Shown here: one piece after another, positions 24,080 through 35,300 of the stretch
How the letters are laid out: each line of letters opens with the position of its first letter
How positions within the stretch are numbered: position 1 is the stretch's first letter
Made by a program: the position numbers and the translations under genes
Notes under the pieces: model-generated
What the model was told of the DNA's origin: nothing
What the model saw: only the letters and a program-made list of their open reading frames with translations
Databases searched by the model: none
Source of the DNA: Deltaproteobacteria bacterium
GTDB lineage: Bacteria; Desulfobacterota; Binatia; UBA1149; JAJCZL01
DNA length: 51,510 nucleotides
NCBI GenBank assembly: GCA_029262415.1
Contig: JAJCZL010000075.1
Coordinates: 1-51,510 of the forward strand
Direction of reading: 5' to 3'

Positions 24080-24374
24080 ATCTACTCCTACCCCATCAAC
24101 CCGTCAGACAACCGCGACCGGCGCCGAACGCTAACGGGCGTTCCTACATCCGCCACACAACGAGACCCGCCCCTTGCCATTGCAAGGCGCGCGAGACTCG
24201 CACACTAGAACGATCACCTAACTCAACTGGCGGGGAATTGTAAAGGAGAAAACCACCACATCAACCCCAGCCACCACAAAACCCACAGTGCCACAAAATG
24301 TTCCAGAAGCGAAGAGGTTTTTGGCGTCGCAAAAAAAAAGAACCGGCCGGCAATTAGCCGCCCATATACGCTGT
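24080..24374. other. Intergenic region with weak terminator for the Fe-S operon
   Basis: This 295-bp spacer lies between two minus-strand units. At its right edge the minus strand reads a short CGGC-TAATT-GCCG hairpin (24348-24360) followed within 10 nt by nine T (24331-24339), a plausible end for the operon finishing at 24375. A small CCTTGC-CATT-GCAAGG hairpin lies at 24172-24187. The promoter of the gene at 24076 must also be here, but I cannot place it. Confidence 0.4.
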
Positions 24375-24695
24375 TCAGACGATGAACGATTCGCCGCAAC
24401 CGCAGCTGCGCTTGACGTTGGGATTGACAACTTGGAAGCCGGCGTTGGTCAAAGTGTCGGCGTAATCAAGCTCGCTGCCGGTCACATAGAGGAAGCTCTT
24501 GCGGTCGATCAGCAGCTTGGCACCGTCACGTTCGAAAATCTTGTCGCCTTTGCGTTCGGTGTCGAGGTCGATCTTGTACTGGAGTCCCGAACAGCCACCG
24601 CCGACAACTTTGATGCGCAAACCGTCCTTGGGTTCACTGGCGGTCGCAACGAATGTCGAGATCTTCTTGGCTGCCTGTTCGGTGAGGGTGATCAT
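24375..24695 (-). CDS. erpA: A-type Fe-S carrier (IscA/ErpA family)
   Basis: 106 residues, the usual size. It has the three conserved ligand Cys: Cys35 in VGGGCSG, and Cys98 and Cys100 in SCGCGESF. A-type carriers take up [2Fe-2S] or [4Fe-4S] clusters and pass them to apo-proteins. It overlaps the stop of the cysteine desulfurase gene by an ATGA junction, so the two are translationally coupled. Symbol erpA rather than iscA is a guess, since no IscU/HscAB neighbours exist here. Confidence 0.93.
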   Translation of the reverse strand: MITLTEQAAKKISTFVATASEPKDGLRIKVVGGGCSGLQYKIDLDTERKGDKIFERDGAKLLIDRKSFLYVTGSELDYADTLTNAGFQVVNPNVKRSCGCGESFIV

Positions 24696-26047
24696 GCCGT
24701 GTTCCTTTGTCCGCTGCCGGGGCCGGTTGTCCCCGGTCTGTCGCGGTCTATTATATTACCGTCGGCGGCAGAGTCGTCGACGTCCTTTGAGCCCCCATTC
24801 GGGGGTGTCACGATCTGTTCTGAGCGCCCACCGGGCCCGTTTTTCGTGGCTTTGTAGTGCGGGGACAGCGCGCGCAGACGCTTCACCTCCGCAATCACGC
24901 GGTCGGCTACAATCTCGATTTCCGCGCCCGTGTTAAAGCGCCCAACTCCGAAGCGGATCGAGCTGTGCGCGGCTTCATCACTGAGACCGAGAGCGCGCAG
25001 CACGTAGGAAGGCTCGAGCGAAGCCGAGGTGCAGGCCGAGCCCGACGACAGCGCTATATCGCGCAAGCCCATCAGCAACGATTCGGCTTCGACGCAGGCG
25101 AAGCTGAGATTGAGATTGCCGGGCAGACGGTGGCCAAAATCGCCGTTGATACCGATCTGGTCAATCTCCGCTCCCAGCCTTTCGAGCAGTCGATCGCGTA
25201 ACGCGGAGACCCGCTCGGCCTCGCTATCACGCTCGGCCGCGGCGATCTCGCACGCGGCGCCAAGGCCGACGATGGCCGGCACGTTGAGCGTACCCGAACG
25301 CATCCCGCGTTCGTGGCCGCCGCCATCCATTTCGGCGGCCAGCCGCACGCGCGGGTCGCGCGCCCTGACGTAGAGCGCGCCGACGCCTTTGGGGCCGTAA
25401 AACTTGTGAGCGGAAAGCGACGCCAGGTCGATGCAATCCTTTTCGACATCGAAGGGGATCTTGCCGACCGACTGCGCAGCATCAGTGTGGAAGAACACGC
25501 CGCGTTCGCGGGCAATCGCGCCGATCTCGCGGATCGGCGCGATAACGCCGATCTCGTTGTTCGCATGCATCACACTGACCAAAACCGTACAATCGGTCAT
25601 CGCAGCGCGTACCGCCTCGGGGTCGATCAGCCCGCCCGCATCGGGGCGCAAACGTAGGATCTCGGCCTCGCCGCGTTCCTCGAGAACCTTGCAGGGGTCG
25701 AGAACCGCATGATGCTCGGTTGCGACCGTGATCACTTGCGCAAGCTTTCCCTGCCGTTTGCGCGCGGCCATCCGCACCACACCTTTTACCGCCAGGTTGT
25801 CAGCCTCAGTGGCACCACTGGTAAACACAATTTCTTTGGCACGGGCGCCGATCAGCCGGGCGACCTGCTCGCGGGCATGGTCGACGGCCTGCTCGGCCTG
25901 CCAACCTGCGTCGTGTGTGCGGCTGGCCGGGTTGCCGTAATTCTCGGTCAACGACGGCATCATCGCCTCCAGCACCCGCGGGTCGATCCGCGTGGTCGCA
26001 TGGTTGTCCATATAAATTGCTGTTTTTGCAGGCTTCATGGTAGGCAT
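24692..26047 (-). CDS. iscS: Cysteine desulfurase (IscS/NifS) with C-terminal extension
   Basis: 451 residues. It is a PLP enzyme with fold-type I blocks: [33 protein letters not shown], the Schiff-base Lys in [10 protein letters not shown], and the mobile-loop Cys in SGSACTSAS. It takes sulfur from cysteine for Fe-S clusters and tRNA thiolation. It runs about 45-50 residues past the usual end, in a Gly/Pro/Asp-rich tail ([16 protein letters not shown]) that looks disordered. It is coupled by ATGA to erpA, and uvrA ends 58 bp upstream. Confidence 0.95.
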   Translation of the reverse strand: MPTMKPAKTAIYMDNHATTRIDPRVLEAMMPSLTENYGNPASRTHDAGWQAEQAVDHAREQVARLIGARAKEIVFTSGATEADNLAVKGVVRMAARKRQGKLAQVITVATEHHAVLDPCKVLEERGEAEILRLRPDAGGLIDPEAVRAAMTDCTVLVSVMHANNEIGVIAPIREIGAIARERGVFFHTDAAQSVGKIPFDVEKDCIDLASLSAHKFYGPKGVGALYVRARDPRVRLAAEMDGGGHERGMRSGTLNVPAIVGLGAACEIAAAERDSEAERVSALRDRLLERLGAEIDQIGINGDFGHRLPGNLNLSFACVEAESLLMGLRDIALSSGSACTSASLEPSYVLRALGLSDEAAHSSIRFGVGRFNTGAEIEIVADRVIAEVKRLRALSPHYKATKNGPGGRSEQIVTPPNGGSKDVDDSAADGNIIDRDRPGTTGPGSGQRNTA

Positions 26048-26105
26048 CTGCTCGCGGTAATACTGGACCGATTTGTCTAGTATATAGGGCGGCCGGCCTG
26101 CGGGT

Positions 26106-28970
26106 TCAAGGCCTTTGCGACAACGCCGTAGCCAAATACCCGGCGGTATAGGAGCTTTCTACCCGCGCCACGACCTCAGGGGTCCCCGTAGCCACGATCC
26201 GTCCGCCGCCCTCGCCGCCGTCGGGACCGATATCGATGACGTGATCCGCGGTCTTAATGACGTCGATTTGGTGCTCGATCACGATCACCGTGTTGCCGGT
26301 CTCAACGAGGCGGCCGAGCACTTCGAGGAGTCGCCGCACGTCGGCGAAATGGAGCCCGGTGGTGGGTTCGTCGAGGATGTAGACGGTACGGCCGGTGGCA
26401 CGTTTGGCCAGCTCTTTGGAGAGCTTGATGCGCTGGGCCTCACCGCCCGACAGAGTCGTGGCCGGCTGGCCGAGTCGAACGTACTCGAGCCCGACCGACG
26501 CGATGGTCTCCAACTTGCGGGTAGCGTTCGGTATCGAGGACAGAAACTCGCGCGCCTCGGCGATCGACATCTCGAGCACATCGGCGATGTTCTTGCCCTT
26601 GTATCGCACCTGCAGGGTTTCCCGATTGTAGCGACGGCCCGCGCACACGTCACAGGTGACGTAGATGTCGGGAAGAAAGTGCATCTCGACGCGCACCGCT
26701 CCGTCACCGCTGCACCCTTCGCAACGCCCGCCCTTTACGTTGAACGAGAAACGCCCCGCTGTGTAGCCGCGGACCTTGGATTCCGGGAGCATCGCGAACA
26801 GGTCGCGCACGTCGGTAAACACCCCCGTGTAGGTAGCCGGATTTGAACGTGGGGTGCGCCCAATCGGTGTCTGGTCGATGTCGATGACTTTATCGACAAG
26901 CTCCAAACCTTCGATCGACTCGCACTCACCAACCTGGCCGGATGCTCCGTACAGGTGCTTGGCCAGCGCGGCATACAACGTGTCGATTACCAACGAACTC
27001 TTACCCGAACCTGAAACACCGGTCACGCAAGTCATTTTGCCCAGTGGAAACGCTACGGTGACGCCGTCCAGGTTGTTGTGGCGGGCACCGCGGACGATCA
27101 GTTCGCCGGCATCGCCGTTACGCCGCTTAGCCGGAACCTCGATGCGCTCGCGGCCGGACAAAAACGCACCGGTGACCGAAGCCGCGTCGGCGGCGATCTC
27201 GGCCGGTGTCCCCGCCGCGATTATGCGGCCGCCGTTGCGGCCGGCGCCCGGTCCCATATCGATGACGTGGTCGGCCTGTTCGATGGTGTCGGCGTCGTGC
27301 TCGACCACGATCACGCTGTTGCCGCTATCGGTCAGCCGGCGCAGGCTCTTGAGCAGCTTGGCATGATCGCGCTGGTGCAGGCCGATCGACGGTTCGTCGA
27401 GTACGTACAGTACACCCGTGAGTCCCGCGCCGATCTGCGTTGCAAGCCTGATACGTTGTCCTTCGCCGCCCGAAAGCGTCGCCGTGGGACGCGAGAGACT
27501 CAAGTATCCGAGCCCGACCTCGAGCATGAAGCGCAGTCGTTCTTCGATTTCCTTGAGGACCAGTTTGGCGATGTCTTGGTCGCGCCGCGAAAGCTTCAGC
27601 GAAGCGAAGAAATCGACCGCCGCAAGCACCGACTTAGACGACACCTCGTCGATACTGGTATCGCCGACCAGCACGCAGCGCGATTCGCGCCGCAGGCGTG
27701 CGCCGTCGCAAGTCTCGCAGGTCTTCTCATGCATGTAGCGTTCGAGTTCGCCACGCACCCAATCTGATTCGGACTCGCGATAGCGCTTTTGCAGGATCGG
27801 GATGATCCCCGAGAAACGCTTTCCTGTGCGCAAACGCGCGGCGGTCTCGGCTCCGAGTGCGCGCCGCCGTTGTTCGTCGAGTCCGTAGAAAATCGACTCG
27901 CGCGCATCCGCGGGCAGATCCTTGTAGGCATCGGCCGGTGAGGCCCCATAGGCCTGACACAGACCGGCAACAGCGCGTGCATACTTGGTCGAAAGCCGCT
28001 TATTCCACGGCCCGATCGCACCCTCAGCGAGCTTCGCGTCGCGGTTGACTACCATCAGTTCAGGGTCGAAGGTCAGCGAGCGTCCGATCCCGTTACAATC
28101 GGGACACGCGCCCTGCGGGCTGTTGAATGAAAACATCCTCGGGGTGATCTCGGCATAGGAGATCCCGCAGTGCGCACAAGCAAAGCGGCGGCTGAAGGCG
28201 CGCTCATTGGTATTCGCATGCTTGCCGTTCTTCGCCACACGCGCCGGCTTGCTGCCGCCGGTTACCACCGTGAGGTTGTGGTCGGCCAGCCGTAGCGCAG
28301 TCTCAACCGATTCGGTCAGGCGCTTCTCAATACCCGCACGCATGACCAGCCGGTCAACGACGATCTCTATGGTGTGTTTGGCCTGTCTATCGAGGTTGAT
28401 GGTGCCGGCGAGTTCGACGGTTTCACCGTCGATCCGCGCACGCGTGAAACCGCGTTTGCTGAAAGCCGCAAGCTCCTTCTTGTACTCGCCCTTGCGCCCA
28501 CGCACCACCGGCGCGAGAAGCTCCACTTTGGTTTTTGCCGGCAGTTCCATGATCTGCTCGACGATCTGTGCGACCGACTGCGAGCTGATCTCGCGTCCAC
28601 ATTCATAGCAGTGCGGTTTGCCGACCGTCGCATACAGAAGACGTAAGAAGTCATAGACTTCGGTGGTTGTCCCCACCGTCGAGCGCGGGTTACGGCTGGT
28701 AGTCTTTTGCTCGATCGAGATCGCCGGCGAGAGCCCCTCGACCGAGTCGACGTCGGGTTTCTTCATCTGGTCGAGAAACTGCCTGGCGTAGGCAGACAGC
28801 GACTCGACATAGCGGCGTTGCCCTTCGGCGTAGATGGTGTCGAAGGCGAGAGACGACTTGCCGGAACCCGACAGTCCGGTCAACACGACCAGCGCATCGC
28901 GCGGGATCGTAACGTTGATGTTTTGGAGATTGTGCTCCCGGGCACCCTGAATGACGATGCTGTCGCTCAC
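26106..28970 (-). CDS. uvrA: Excinuclease ABC subunit A
   Basis: 954 residues, full length, GTG start. It has two ABC ATPase halves, with Walker [13 protein letters not shown] and [13 protein letters not shown], and signature loops [12 protein letters not shown] and [12 protein letters not shown]. Zinc modules are visible as CAHCG...CPDC and CEGC...CDVC. UvrA dimers find bulky DNA damage and load UvrB in nucleotide excision repair. It starts 14 nt after the phosphomannomutase gene, in the same operon as mfd, which recruits UvrA at stalled RNA polymerase. Confidence 0.98.
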   Translation of the reverse strand: MSDSIVIQGAREHNLQNINVTIPRDALVVLTGLSGSGKSSLAFDTIYAEGQRRYVESLSAYARQFLDQMKKPDVDSVEGLSPAISIEQKTTSRNPRSTVGTTTEVYDFLRLLYATVGKPHCYECGREISSQSVAQIVEQIMELPAKTKVELLAPVVRGRKGEYKKELAAFSKRGFTRARIDGETVELAGTINLDRQAKHTIEIVVDRLVMRAGIEKRLTESVETALRLADHNLTVVTGGSKPARVAKNGKHANTNERAFSRRFACAHCGISYAEITPRMFSFNSPQGACPDCNGIGRSLTFDPELMVVNRDAKLAEGAIGPWNKRLSTKYARAVAGLCQAYGASPADAYKDLPADARESIFYGLDEQRRRALGAETAARLRTGKRFSGIIPILQKRYRESESDWVRGELERYMHEKTCETCDGARLRRESRCVLVGDTSIDEVSSKSVLAAVDFFASLKLSRRDQDIAKLVLKEIEERLRFMLEVGLGYLSLSRPTATLSGGEGQRIRLATQIGAGLTGVLYVLDEPSIGLHQRDHAKLLKSLRRLTDSGNSVIVVEHDADTIEQADHVIDMGPGAGRNGGRIIAAGTPAEIAADAASVTGAFLSGRERIEVPAKRRNGDAGELIVRGARHNNLDGVTVAFPLGKMTCVTGVSGSGKSSLVIDTLYAALAKHLYGASGQVGECESIEGLELVDKVIDIDQTPIGRTPRSNPATYTGVFTDVRDLFAMLPESKVRGYTAGRFSFNVKGGRCEGCSGDGAVRVEMHFLPDIYVTCDVCAGRRYNRETLQVRYKGKNIADVLEMSIAEAREFLSSIPNATRKLETIASVGLEYVRLGQPATTLSGGEAQRIKLSKELAKRATGRTVYILDEPTTGLHFADVRRLLEVLGRLVETGNTVIVIEHQIDVIKTADHVIDIGPDGGEGGGRIVATGTPEVVARVESSYTAGYLATALSQRP

Positions 28971-28983
28971 GTTGGTTCGCCGG

Positions 28984-30357
28984 TCAAGCGCCGGCGAGTG
29001 CCTCCTTCAAGCCTGCCAACTCACCCTCCACCAGCGCTTTGTACTCGGCCAAGTGCTCTTCGTTGTCCGCCTCGAAACGCATCACCAGCACCGGCTGGGT
29101 GTTCGAAGCGCGGATCAGCCCCCAACCGTGCTCGAACTTCACACGCACACCGTCAACATCTACTATGTCGTGGCCGAGTTCACGGAAGCGTTCGCAGGCG
29201 CGTTCGGCGAGGATGAACTTCTGGTCGTCGGGGCAGTCGATGCGAATCTCGGGGGTGAACGATGCGGGCGGAAGATCGCTCAGCATATCGGAAAGTGAAC
29301 GGCCTTCGCGTTTGACGATCTCGATCGCGCGGGCACCCGCATAGATGGCATCGTCGTAGCCGAAGTAGCGGTCGGCGAAGAAAACGTGCCCGCTCATCTC
29401 GCCGCCGAGTAGCGCACCGGTCTCTTTCATCTTGGCCTTGAGCAGCGAGTGCCCCGCCTTCCACATGATCGCCTTGCCGCCGCGATTCTCGATGTCGTCG
29501 TAGAGGCGCTGCGAGCACTTTACTTCGGAAACGAAGATAGCACCCGGACTCCGCTCAAGGATGTCGCGGGCGAACACCACCATCATTTCATCGCCCCAGA
29601 TAATGCGTCCCTGATCATCAACCAGCCCGACGCGGTCGGAGTCGCCGTCAAACGCGATGCCCATGTCGGCCTTGTGCTCGCGCACGGCGGCGATCAGATC
29701 TGCAACGTTCTCTTCAACGGTGGGATCGGGGTGGTGGTTAGGAAAGGTTCCGTCCGGCTCCGAGTACAACTCGATGACTTCGCAGCCCATTGCGCGGTAA
29801 AGCGCCGGCGCGACCGGGCCGGCGGTGCCGTTGCCGCTATCGGTGACGATGCGAAGCCCCTCACCGCAGCGGCCGAAGTGCTCCTCGAGAAAGCCGAGGT
29901 ATGCGGGAATGATCGGGTAGGTCTCTTCTTTGCCGCTGCCGCGGGCCAGGTTGCCGGCTTCGATGATCTTTTGGATTTCTTTGATCCCGGCGCCGTAGAT
30001 CGTCGACTTACCGATACAGATTTTGAAGCCGTTGTACTCGGGAGGGTTGTGACTACCCGTAATGTGGATGCCGCCCAGAAGATCGAGGTGATGAACGCTG
30101 AAGTACAGCAGCGGGGTCGGGCACATCCCGATATCGATCACGTCGACGCCGGTCGAGCGGATCGCTTGCTTCAAGACTTCCTTATAAACCTCGCCGCTCA
30201 GCCGCGCGTCACGTCCCACAGAGATGCGGGTGATGTTCTGCTCGCGCAGCTTGGTACCGTAAGCGCGCCCGAGCGCCTCAACGAAGCCTTCGTCGAAGTC
30301 TTTGCCCGCGATCCCACGGATGTCGTACTCGCGAAAGATTTCCGGATTCATCTTCAT
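28984..30357 (-). CDS. Phosphomannomutase / phosphoglucomutase
   Basis: 457 residues. The ATG at 30357 lies 8 nt after AAGGAG, which overlaps the end of pdxA; a GTG 6 nt earlier is possible. It is of the alpha-D-phosphohexomutase superfamily, like AlgC: phospho-Ser loop in ITGSHNPPEYNG, metal loop DGDSDR, sugar loop GEMSGH and phosphate loop RASNTQP. All four are intact. It interconverts hexose 1- and 6-phosphates for glycan or lipopolysaccharide precursors (GDP-mannose or UDP-glucose). Whether it prefers mannose or glucose cannot be read from sequence. Confidence 0.94.
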   Translation of the reverse strand: MKMNPEIFREYDIRGIAGKDFDEGFVEALGRAYGTKLREQNITRISVGRDARLSGEVYKEVLKQAIRSTGVDVIDIGMCPTPLLYFSVHHLDLLGGIHITGSHNPPEYNGFKICIGKSTIYGAGIKEIQKIIEAGNLARGSGKEETYPIIPAYLGFLEEHFGRCGEGLRIVTDSGNGTAGPVAPALYRAMGCEVIELYSEPDGTFPNHHPDPTVEENVADLIAAVREHKADMGIAFDGDSDRVGLVDDQGRIIWGDEMMVVFARDILERSPGAIFVSEVKCSQRLYDDIENRGGKAIMWKAGHSLLKAKMKETGALLGGEMSGHVFFADRYFGYDDAIYAGARAIEIVKREGRSLSDMLSDLPPASFTPEIRIDCPDDQKFILAERACERFRELGHDIVDVDGVRVKFEHGWGLIRASNTQPVLVMRFEADNEEHLAEYKALVEGELAGLKEALAGA

Positions 30358-30370
30358 CGCCACATCTCCT

Positions 30371-31330
30371 TCAATCCGCGATAACGCGCCTACGCACCAT
30401 CCGTGCGGCCACTAGGAGCGCTTCGCGCATACTGCCTTCGTCGGCCTTGCCGGTACCGGCAAGGCCGTAGGCCGTCCCATGGTCTGGTGAGGTACGTATA
30501 ATGGGCAGCCCCATCGAAATATTGACTGATTTGCCGAACTCGACGAGCTTGAGCGGTATCAAGGCCTGGTCGTGGTACATGCAAATCACGCCATCGTACT
30601 GACCGTCCTTGGCAGCCGCAAACAGGGTATCGGCCGGCAACGGCCCTTCAACATTGATACCGGCTCGGCGCAGGGCAGCTACCGCCGGTGCAATCTTGGC
30701 GGCTTCTTCGTCACCAAACAACCCGTCTTCGCCGGCGTGCGGGTTCAGCGCTGCCACCGCCAGCCGCGCGCGATCGACCCCGTGAAAACGTCGCAGGTGT
30801 TTGGCGGTGATTTTCGCCGCCCTGACGATAGCCTCGGTGGTAAGCGCCTCAGACACCGATGCCAGTGCAATATGTTCAGTAACCGGGATTACGCGCAGCT
30901 TGCGGCCGGCGAGCATCATCACCGCCTGGTGACCCGAGATCTCTGAGAGATAACCGGTGTGCCCGCTAAAGCTGCGCCCCGAGCGGGCAACCCACGCCTT
31001 ATTGACGGGGGCCGTAACCAATGCCGCAGCGTCTCCCTTCAATACCTGCGCGGCGGCGGCTTCGAGATAGGCGAACGCCGCGTTGCCGGCACGCTTGCCG
31101 GGCCGTGGGCGACCGGCAGTGAACCCTTTGCCGCCTAGGTGGACGATTTCCTCGATTGCCGTCGGCGCCCCGGCACCGACGGCGCGCCGGGCGCACTCGA
31201 TCAAGCTACGGTCTCCGTAGACCTGCAGACGCATCGCGCGAATCACGCGCGGGTCGGCCGCTGCGCGCACCAGCACTTCGGGGCCGACTCCAGCAGGATC
31301 ACCCATGCTGACCGCAACAAGCGGTTTCAC
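30371..31330 (-). CDS. pdxA: 4-hydroxythreonine-4-phosphate dehydrogenase
   Basis: 319 residues, with a GTG start overlapping the previous stop (GTGA). It has the PdxA blocks VSMGDPAGVGPEV, SFSGHTGYLSEI, ALNPHAGEDGLFG and MYHDQALIPLKL. The His residues in the last three bind the metal. It makes the amino-ketone partner for PdxJ in pyridoxal-phosphate synthesis. PLP is also the cofactor of the IscS encoded in the same run. Translation is coupled to the upstream SurA-like gene. Confidence 0.96.
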   Translation of the reverse strand: MKPLVAVSMGDPAGVGPEVLVRAAADPRVIRAMRLQVYGDRSLIECARRAVGAGAPTAIEEIVHLGGKGFTAGRPRPGKRAGNAAFAYLEAAAAQVLKGDAAALVTAPVNKAWVARSGRSFSGHTGYLSEISGHQAVMMLAGRKLRVIPVTEHIALASVSEALTTEAIVRAAKITAKHLRRFHGVDRARLAVAALNPHAGEDGLFGDEEAAKIAPAVAALRRAGINVEGPLPADTLFAAAKDGQYDGVICMYHDQALIPLKLVEFGKSVNISMGLPIIRTSPDHGTAYGLAGTGKADEGSMREALLVAARMVRRRVIAD

Positions 31331-32385
31331 TGAAGAGCGAGCACCTCGTCGTAGAATTCGGCAACGTAGTGACGGTCACGCAGGTCGCTCTGAATCCAAC
31401 GGCGGAACCGCGACTCGAGTTTTTCGTCGTAGAGTTTGCTGCGGATTTCTTCCTGCACCTCAGCGAGCGGAACCCGGCCGGTCTCCATCTTCTTGTGCAG
31501 GCGCAGAATGTGCACGCCTTGGCGCGAAGGCAGCGGCTCGCTGACCTCTCCCTCTCTCAGCTTCGCAACCGCGGCCTCGAACTCCTCGGACATGGTGCCG
31601 CGCTTGAAGACTCCGAGGCTGCCGCCCTCGGCCGCGGTCGGACCCTTAGAGTATTTGCGTGCCGCGTTCTCGAATGCGCGGGCACCAGCCGCTGCTTCCT
31701 CGCGTACGGCACGCGCCTGCTCAAGCAACTCGTCCACACTTGCCTGCGTCGGGTCGGGCGGAACCGGCAAGAAAATGTGTCCGATCTCGACACGCTCGGG
31801 CAGCGCAAATGGATCTTCGGATTCCCAGTAACGCTGCACCTCTTCGGGTGTTACATTTACGCGGGCGCGCACCTCGCGGTTGATCAGCTGCGCCTTCCTG
31901 ACCTCGTCGCGCATCCGTTCGAAGTACTCGTCCCACGTCAGTCCAACCTGTTCGAGACCCTGTGTCACTTGCTCACGCGAAGTCCGGTTCTGTGCAAACA
32001 CACGGTCCATATAGATCTGAACGTCTTCGTCGGAAGCCACGATGCCGTGCTTGCGATACTCGGTGCCGAACAAGCGCTCATTGATCAGAGCTTCGAGGAT
32101 CACGGCGTTGTTGCCGCGTTCTTCGGGAGGCAACATCCGCGCACTCTTGAGACGGAACGCCTGAAACTCGCGCAACGTTATCGGTGTGCCGTCAACGCTG
32201 GCGACCACCGCCGCGAGCAACTGCGGCGCAGCTTGGGCGAGGCCGGGCGCGAGGAGCAGCGCCGCCTGCAGCGCTGCTACGCAAAAAAACGCGGCTGCAC
32301 ACCGTAGCGCCGACCGCCGACTAACGCGGGAGCCCGGACCGGCAGGCCTGGGCAGTCTATCGCAGGCTCGTAGCTGCCAAATCAT
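31327..32385 (-). CDS. SurA-like periplasmic peptidyl-prolyl isomerase
   Basis: 352 residues. The ATG at 32385 (or 32388) follows AAGGAG closely, and upstream in-frame codons lie inside mfd. It has an N-terminal signal (ALRCAAAFFCVAALQAALLLAPGLAQA), a SurA N-domain (VVASVDGTPITLREF, ALINERLFGTEYRKHGI) and one parvulin domain (VEIGHIFLPVP, LGVFKRGTMSEEFEAAV, SRQGVHILRLHKK). SurA-type chaperones deliver outer-membrane proteins. Escherichia coli SurA has two parvulin domains; one, as here, is common elsewhere. It overlaps the end of mfd by 29 nt and pdxA by 4 nt. Confidence 0.92.
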   Translation of the reverse strand: MIWQLRACDRLPRPAGPGSRVSRRSALRCAAAFFCVAALQAALLLAPGLAQAAPQLLAAVVASVDGTPITLREFQAFRLKSARMLPPEERGNNAVILEALINERLFGTEYRKHGIVASDEDVQIYMDRVFAQNRTSREQVTQGLEQVGLTWDEYFERMRDEVRKAQLINREVRARVNVTPEEVQRYWESEDPFALPERVEIGHIFLPVPPDPTQASVDELLEQARAVREEAAAGARAFENAARKYSKGPTAAEGGSLGVFKRGTMSEEFEAAVAKLREGEVSEPLPSRQGVHILRLHKKMETGRVPLAEVQEEIRSKLYDEKLESRFRRWIQSDLRDRHYVAEFYDEVLALQ

Positions 32386-35300
32386 CATGATCTCCTTGTG
32401 CAAACGCTTCGATGCCGCTCGAGGCGAGCAATCCTTCGAGCATCTCTTGTATCGCGTCAACGGTCTGGTCCCAACTCTGGGCCTTGATCCGCACCGTAAA
32501 GGTTCCGTCGGGCCGCAGTTTATACCGCTTCGGGGCACTCGCGGCCAGTCCGATCAGCGCCTCGGCTGAAACCGGTGATGCTTCGTGGAACTTGACCACA
32601 CATGTCTCGCTCCCGGCCTTGAGCTGCTCGACGGCAAGCCGTTTCAACGCGGGGCGCAGCGCCATGATGCGCAAGAAGTCCTCGACCGGCTGCGGCAATG
32701 GGCCGAAGCGGTCGAGCAGTTCCTCGCCTATGGTCTCCAGCTCACTCGCATACTCGACGTTGGCCATGCGCTTGTACATCAGCAGCCGCTCACCGATGTC
32801 GTCGATATAGCCGTCGGGGATGAACGCTTCGGCGCCGAGTTCGATCTCGGGTTCGACGCGCGGACCGACATCCAGGCCGCGCACTTCCTTCGTCGCTTCT
32901 TCGAGCATCCGCATGAACATATCGAAACCGATCGCTGCGACCTGTCCGGACTGTTGCTTGCCGAGCAGGTTGCCCGCACCGCGAATCTCCAGATCGTGGG
33001 CGGCAAGGCGAAACCCGCTGCCGAGGTCGTCCAGTGTTTGCAAAACCGCCAGCCGCTTGCGCGCCGTCTCATTGATCATGCGCTCGGCCGGAACCAGCAT
33101 GTAGGCGTATGCGCGGCGGTGTGAGCGTCCCACGCGGCCGCGGATCTGGTAAAGCTGCGCAAGCCCGAAGGCGTCGGCGCGGTTGATGATCATGGTGTTG
33201 GCGTTGGGGATGTCGAGGCCCGACTCAATGATCGTCGTACAGACCAGGACATCGATGCGGTGTTCTAGGAAATCGAGCATCACCTTTTCAAGCTCGCCCT
33301 CTTTCAGTTGCCCGTGTCCGACGCCGATGCGCGCGCCCGGCACCAGCTCACGAATTTTTTCGGCGAGGCTGCCGATGTTGGACACGCGGTTGTGCACCAC
33401 AAAGGTTTGCCCGCCGCGGCCGAGTTCGCGCAGGATCGCTTGCTTGATCAACCCCTCGTCGTAGCGCGCGACATAGGTACGGATCGCCAGGCGATCAACC
33501 GGGGGCGTTTCGATAAGGCTCATGTCGCGAACGCCGCCGAGAGCCATCTGTAACGTACGTGGGATCGGCGTGGCGGTGAGAGTCAGCACGTCGACCTCGC
33601 GCTTGAGGCCCTTGATTTTTTCTTTCGCTGCGACACCGAAGCGGTGCTCTTCGTCGATCACCAGCAAGCCGAGCTTTGCGAAGCTCACGTCCTTTTGCAG
33701 AATCCGGTGGGTGCCGATAACCACATCGATGGTTCCGGCCTTGAGACCCTCGACTACCTCTGCGTTCTCGGCGCGCCCCTTGAAGCGCGACATCATCGCG
33801 ACGTTAACCGGATAACCGTCGAAGCGACGTCCGATAGTCTGATAGTGCTGACTCGCCAGCACCGTAGTCGGAACCAGGACCGCGACCTGGCGTCCGCCCA
33901 TGCAGGCGAGATAGATTGCGCGCATCGCGACCTCGGTTTTTCCGTAGCCTACGTCGCCGCACACCAAGCGGTCCATTGGTTTGCCGCCGGTGAAATCGCG
34001 CACCACGTCGGCGATCGCTTGGCGCTGTCCTTCTGTTTCTTCGAAGGGAAAGTGGCCCTCGAACTCCTCGTAGTCGCCGCCTGGACGCGCAAACGGCGTA
34101 CGCGCATTGATCGCACGGAAGGCTTCGAGTTCGAGCAACTCCTCGGCCATCGCGAGAATGCTTTCTTTGGCGCGTGTCTTCGCGCGCACCCACGAGGTAC
34201 CGCCGATCTTGTCCAAGCGCGGACCCGCGCCGCCGGCGGCGCCGATATACTTTTCGACCACGTTGATACGATCAACCGGAAGGTAGTAACGATCGCCGCC
34301 CGCATACTCGAGATGGATAAAGTCGCCTTCGGTGCCGCCGGCACGCAGATGTTTGAGACCTTGGTACAAACCGATGCCGTGATCGACGTGCACCATGTAA
34401 TCGCCCGGCGCGATGTTGCCGAGAATCGTCAACGCACGGGCACGTGAAACTCTGCGATGCGCGCGCACGCGTCTGCGCTCGCCGAAAATCTCTTCGTCGG
34501 TGATGACGCTCAGGCCCTGACCGGGAAGCGCGAACCCGTCGCTCAGGTGGCCTTCGACCAGCCACAGCTTGTCCTCTTTGGCCGCAAGCGCCTCGGGAAA
34601 CGAACGGGTACGCACAACGCCTTCGACCGCGGCAATCGAAAGCAGGTGCTCGAGGCGATGGAGTTGGGTGGGATCAGACGCAGTCACAATCAGCTTGGTG
34701 TTGGGACCACGCAGCTTCGCGAGCTCGGCGACCAGCGGCGTAAACCCCTCCGAGGTTTTCGTGGCCTTCATTTTCGCGCGAACGGCTAACAGCGAGGAGT
34801 TCGATTTGACGTCGATACGATAACGCCGGTCGCCGGGTTCGCCGCCGGATTCGAGCGCCTCGGCGAAGTCGACCTCGATAAGCGGTTTGGCCGCAAGCGC
34901 TCTGCGCAATACCTCGGCACCTACAAACAGTGCGCCGGGCTCGGGATAGAAGCTTCCGGCATCCGAGGCCGCGCCTTCGGCCATGACCAAGCGGTCGGCT
35001 TCGCGTTCGATGGTCTCATCGACCGATGGTGCATCGATGACGACTGTCAACGTGCCCTTGGGGAGATAATCGATGATCGTCGTCCGCTGCTCGAACGCGA
35101 ACGGCATGAACAACTCGTAGCCGGGAAAGCGAAAGCCTCCCTGCAAGGTCTCGTCAAGCTCGCGCCGCTCGCCGCTGGTCATGTCGAGTTCGTCGCAGCG
35201 GTGGTTGACCGCGCGTCGAAGTCCGGGGTCGGCCAGCGCCTCGAGCGATACCACGCTGACCGGCAACACCACCAACTCTTCCATGCGCTCGATCGAGCGC

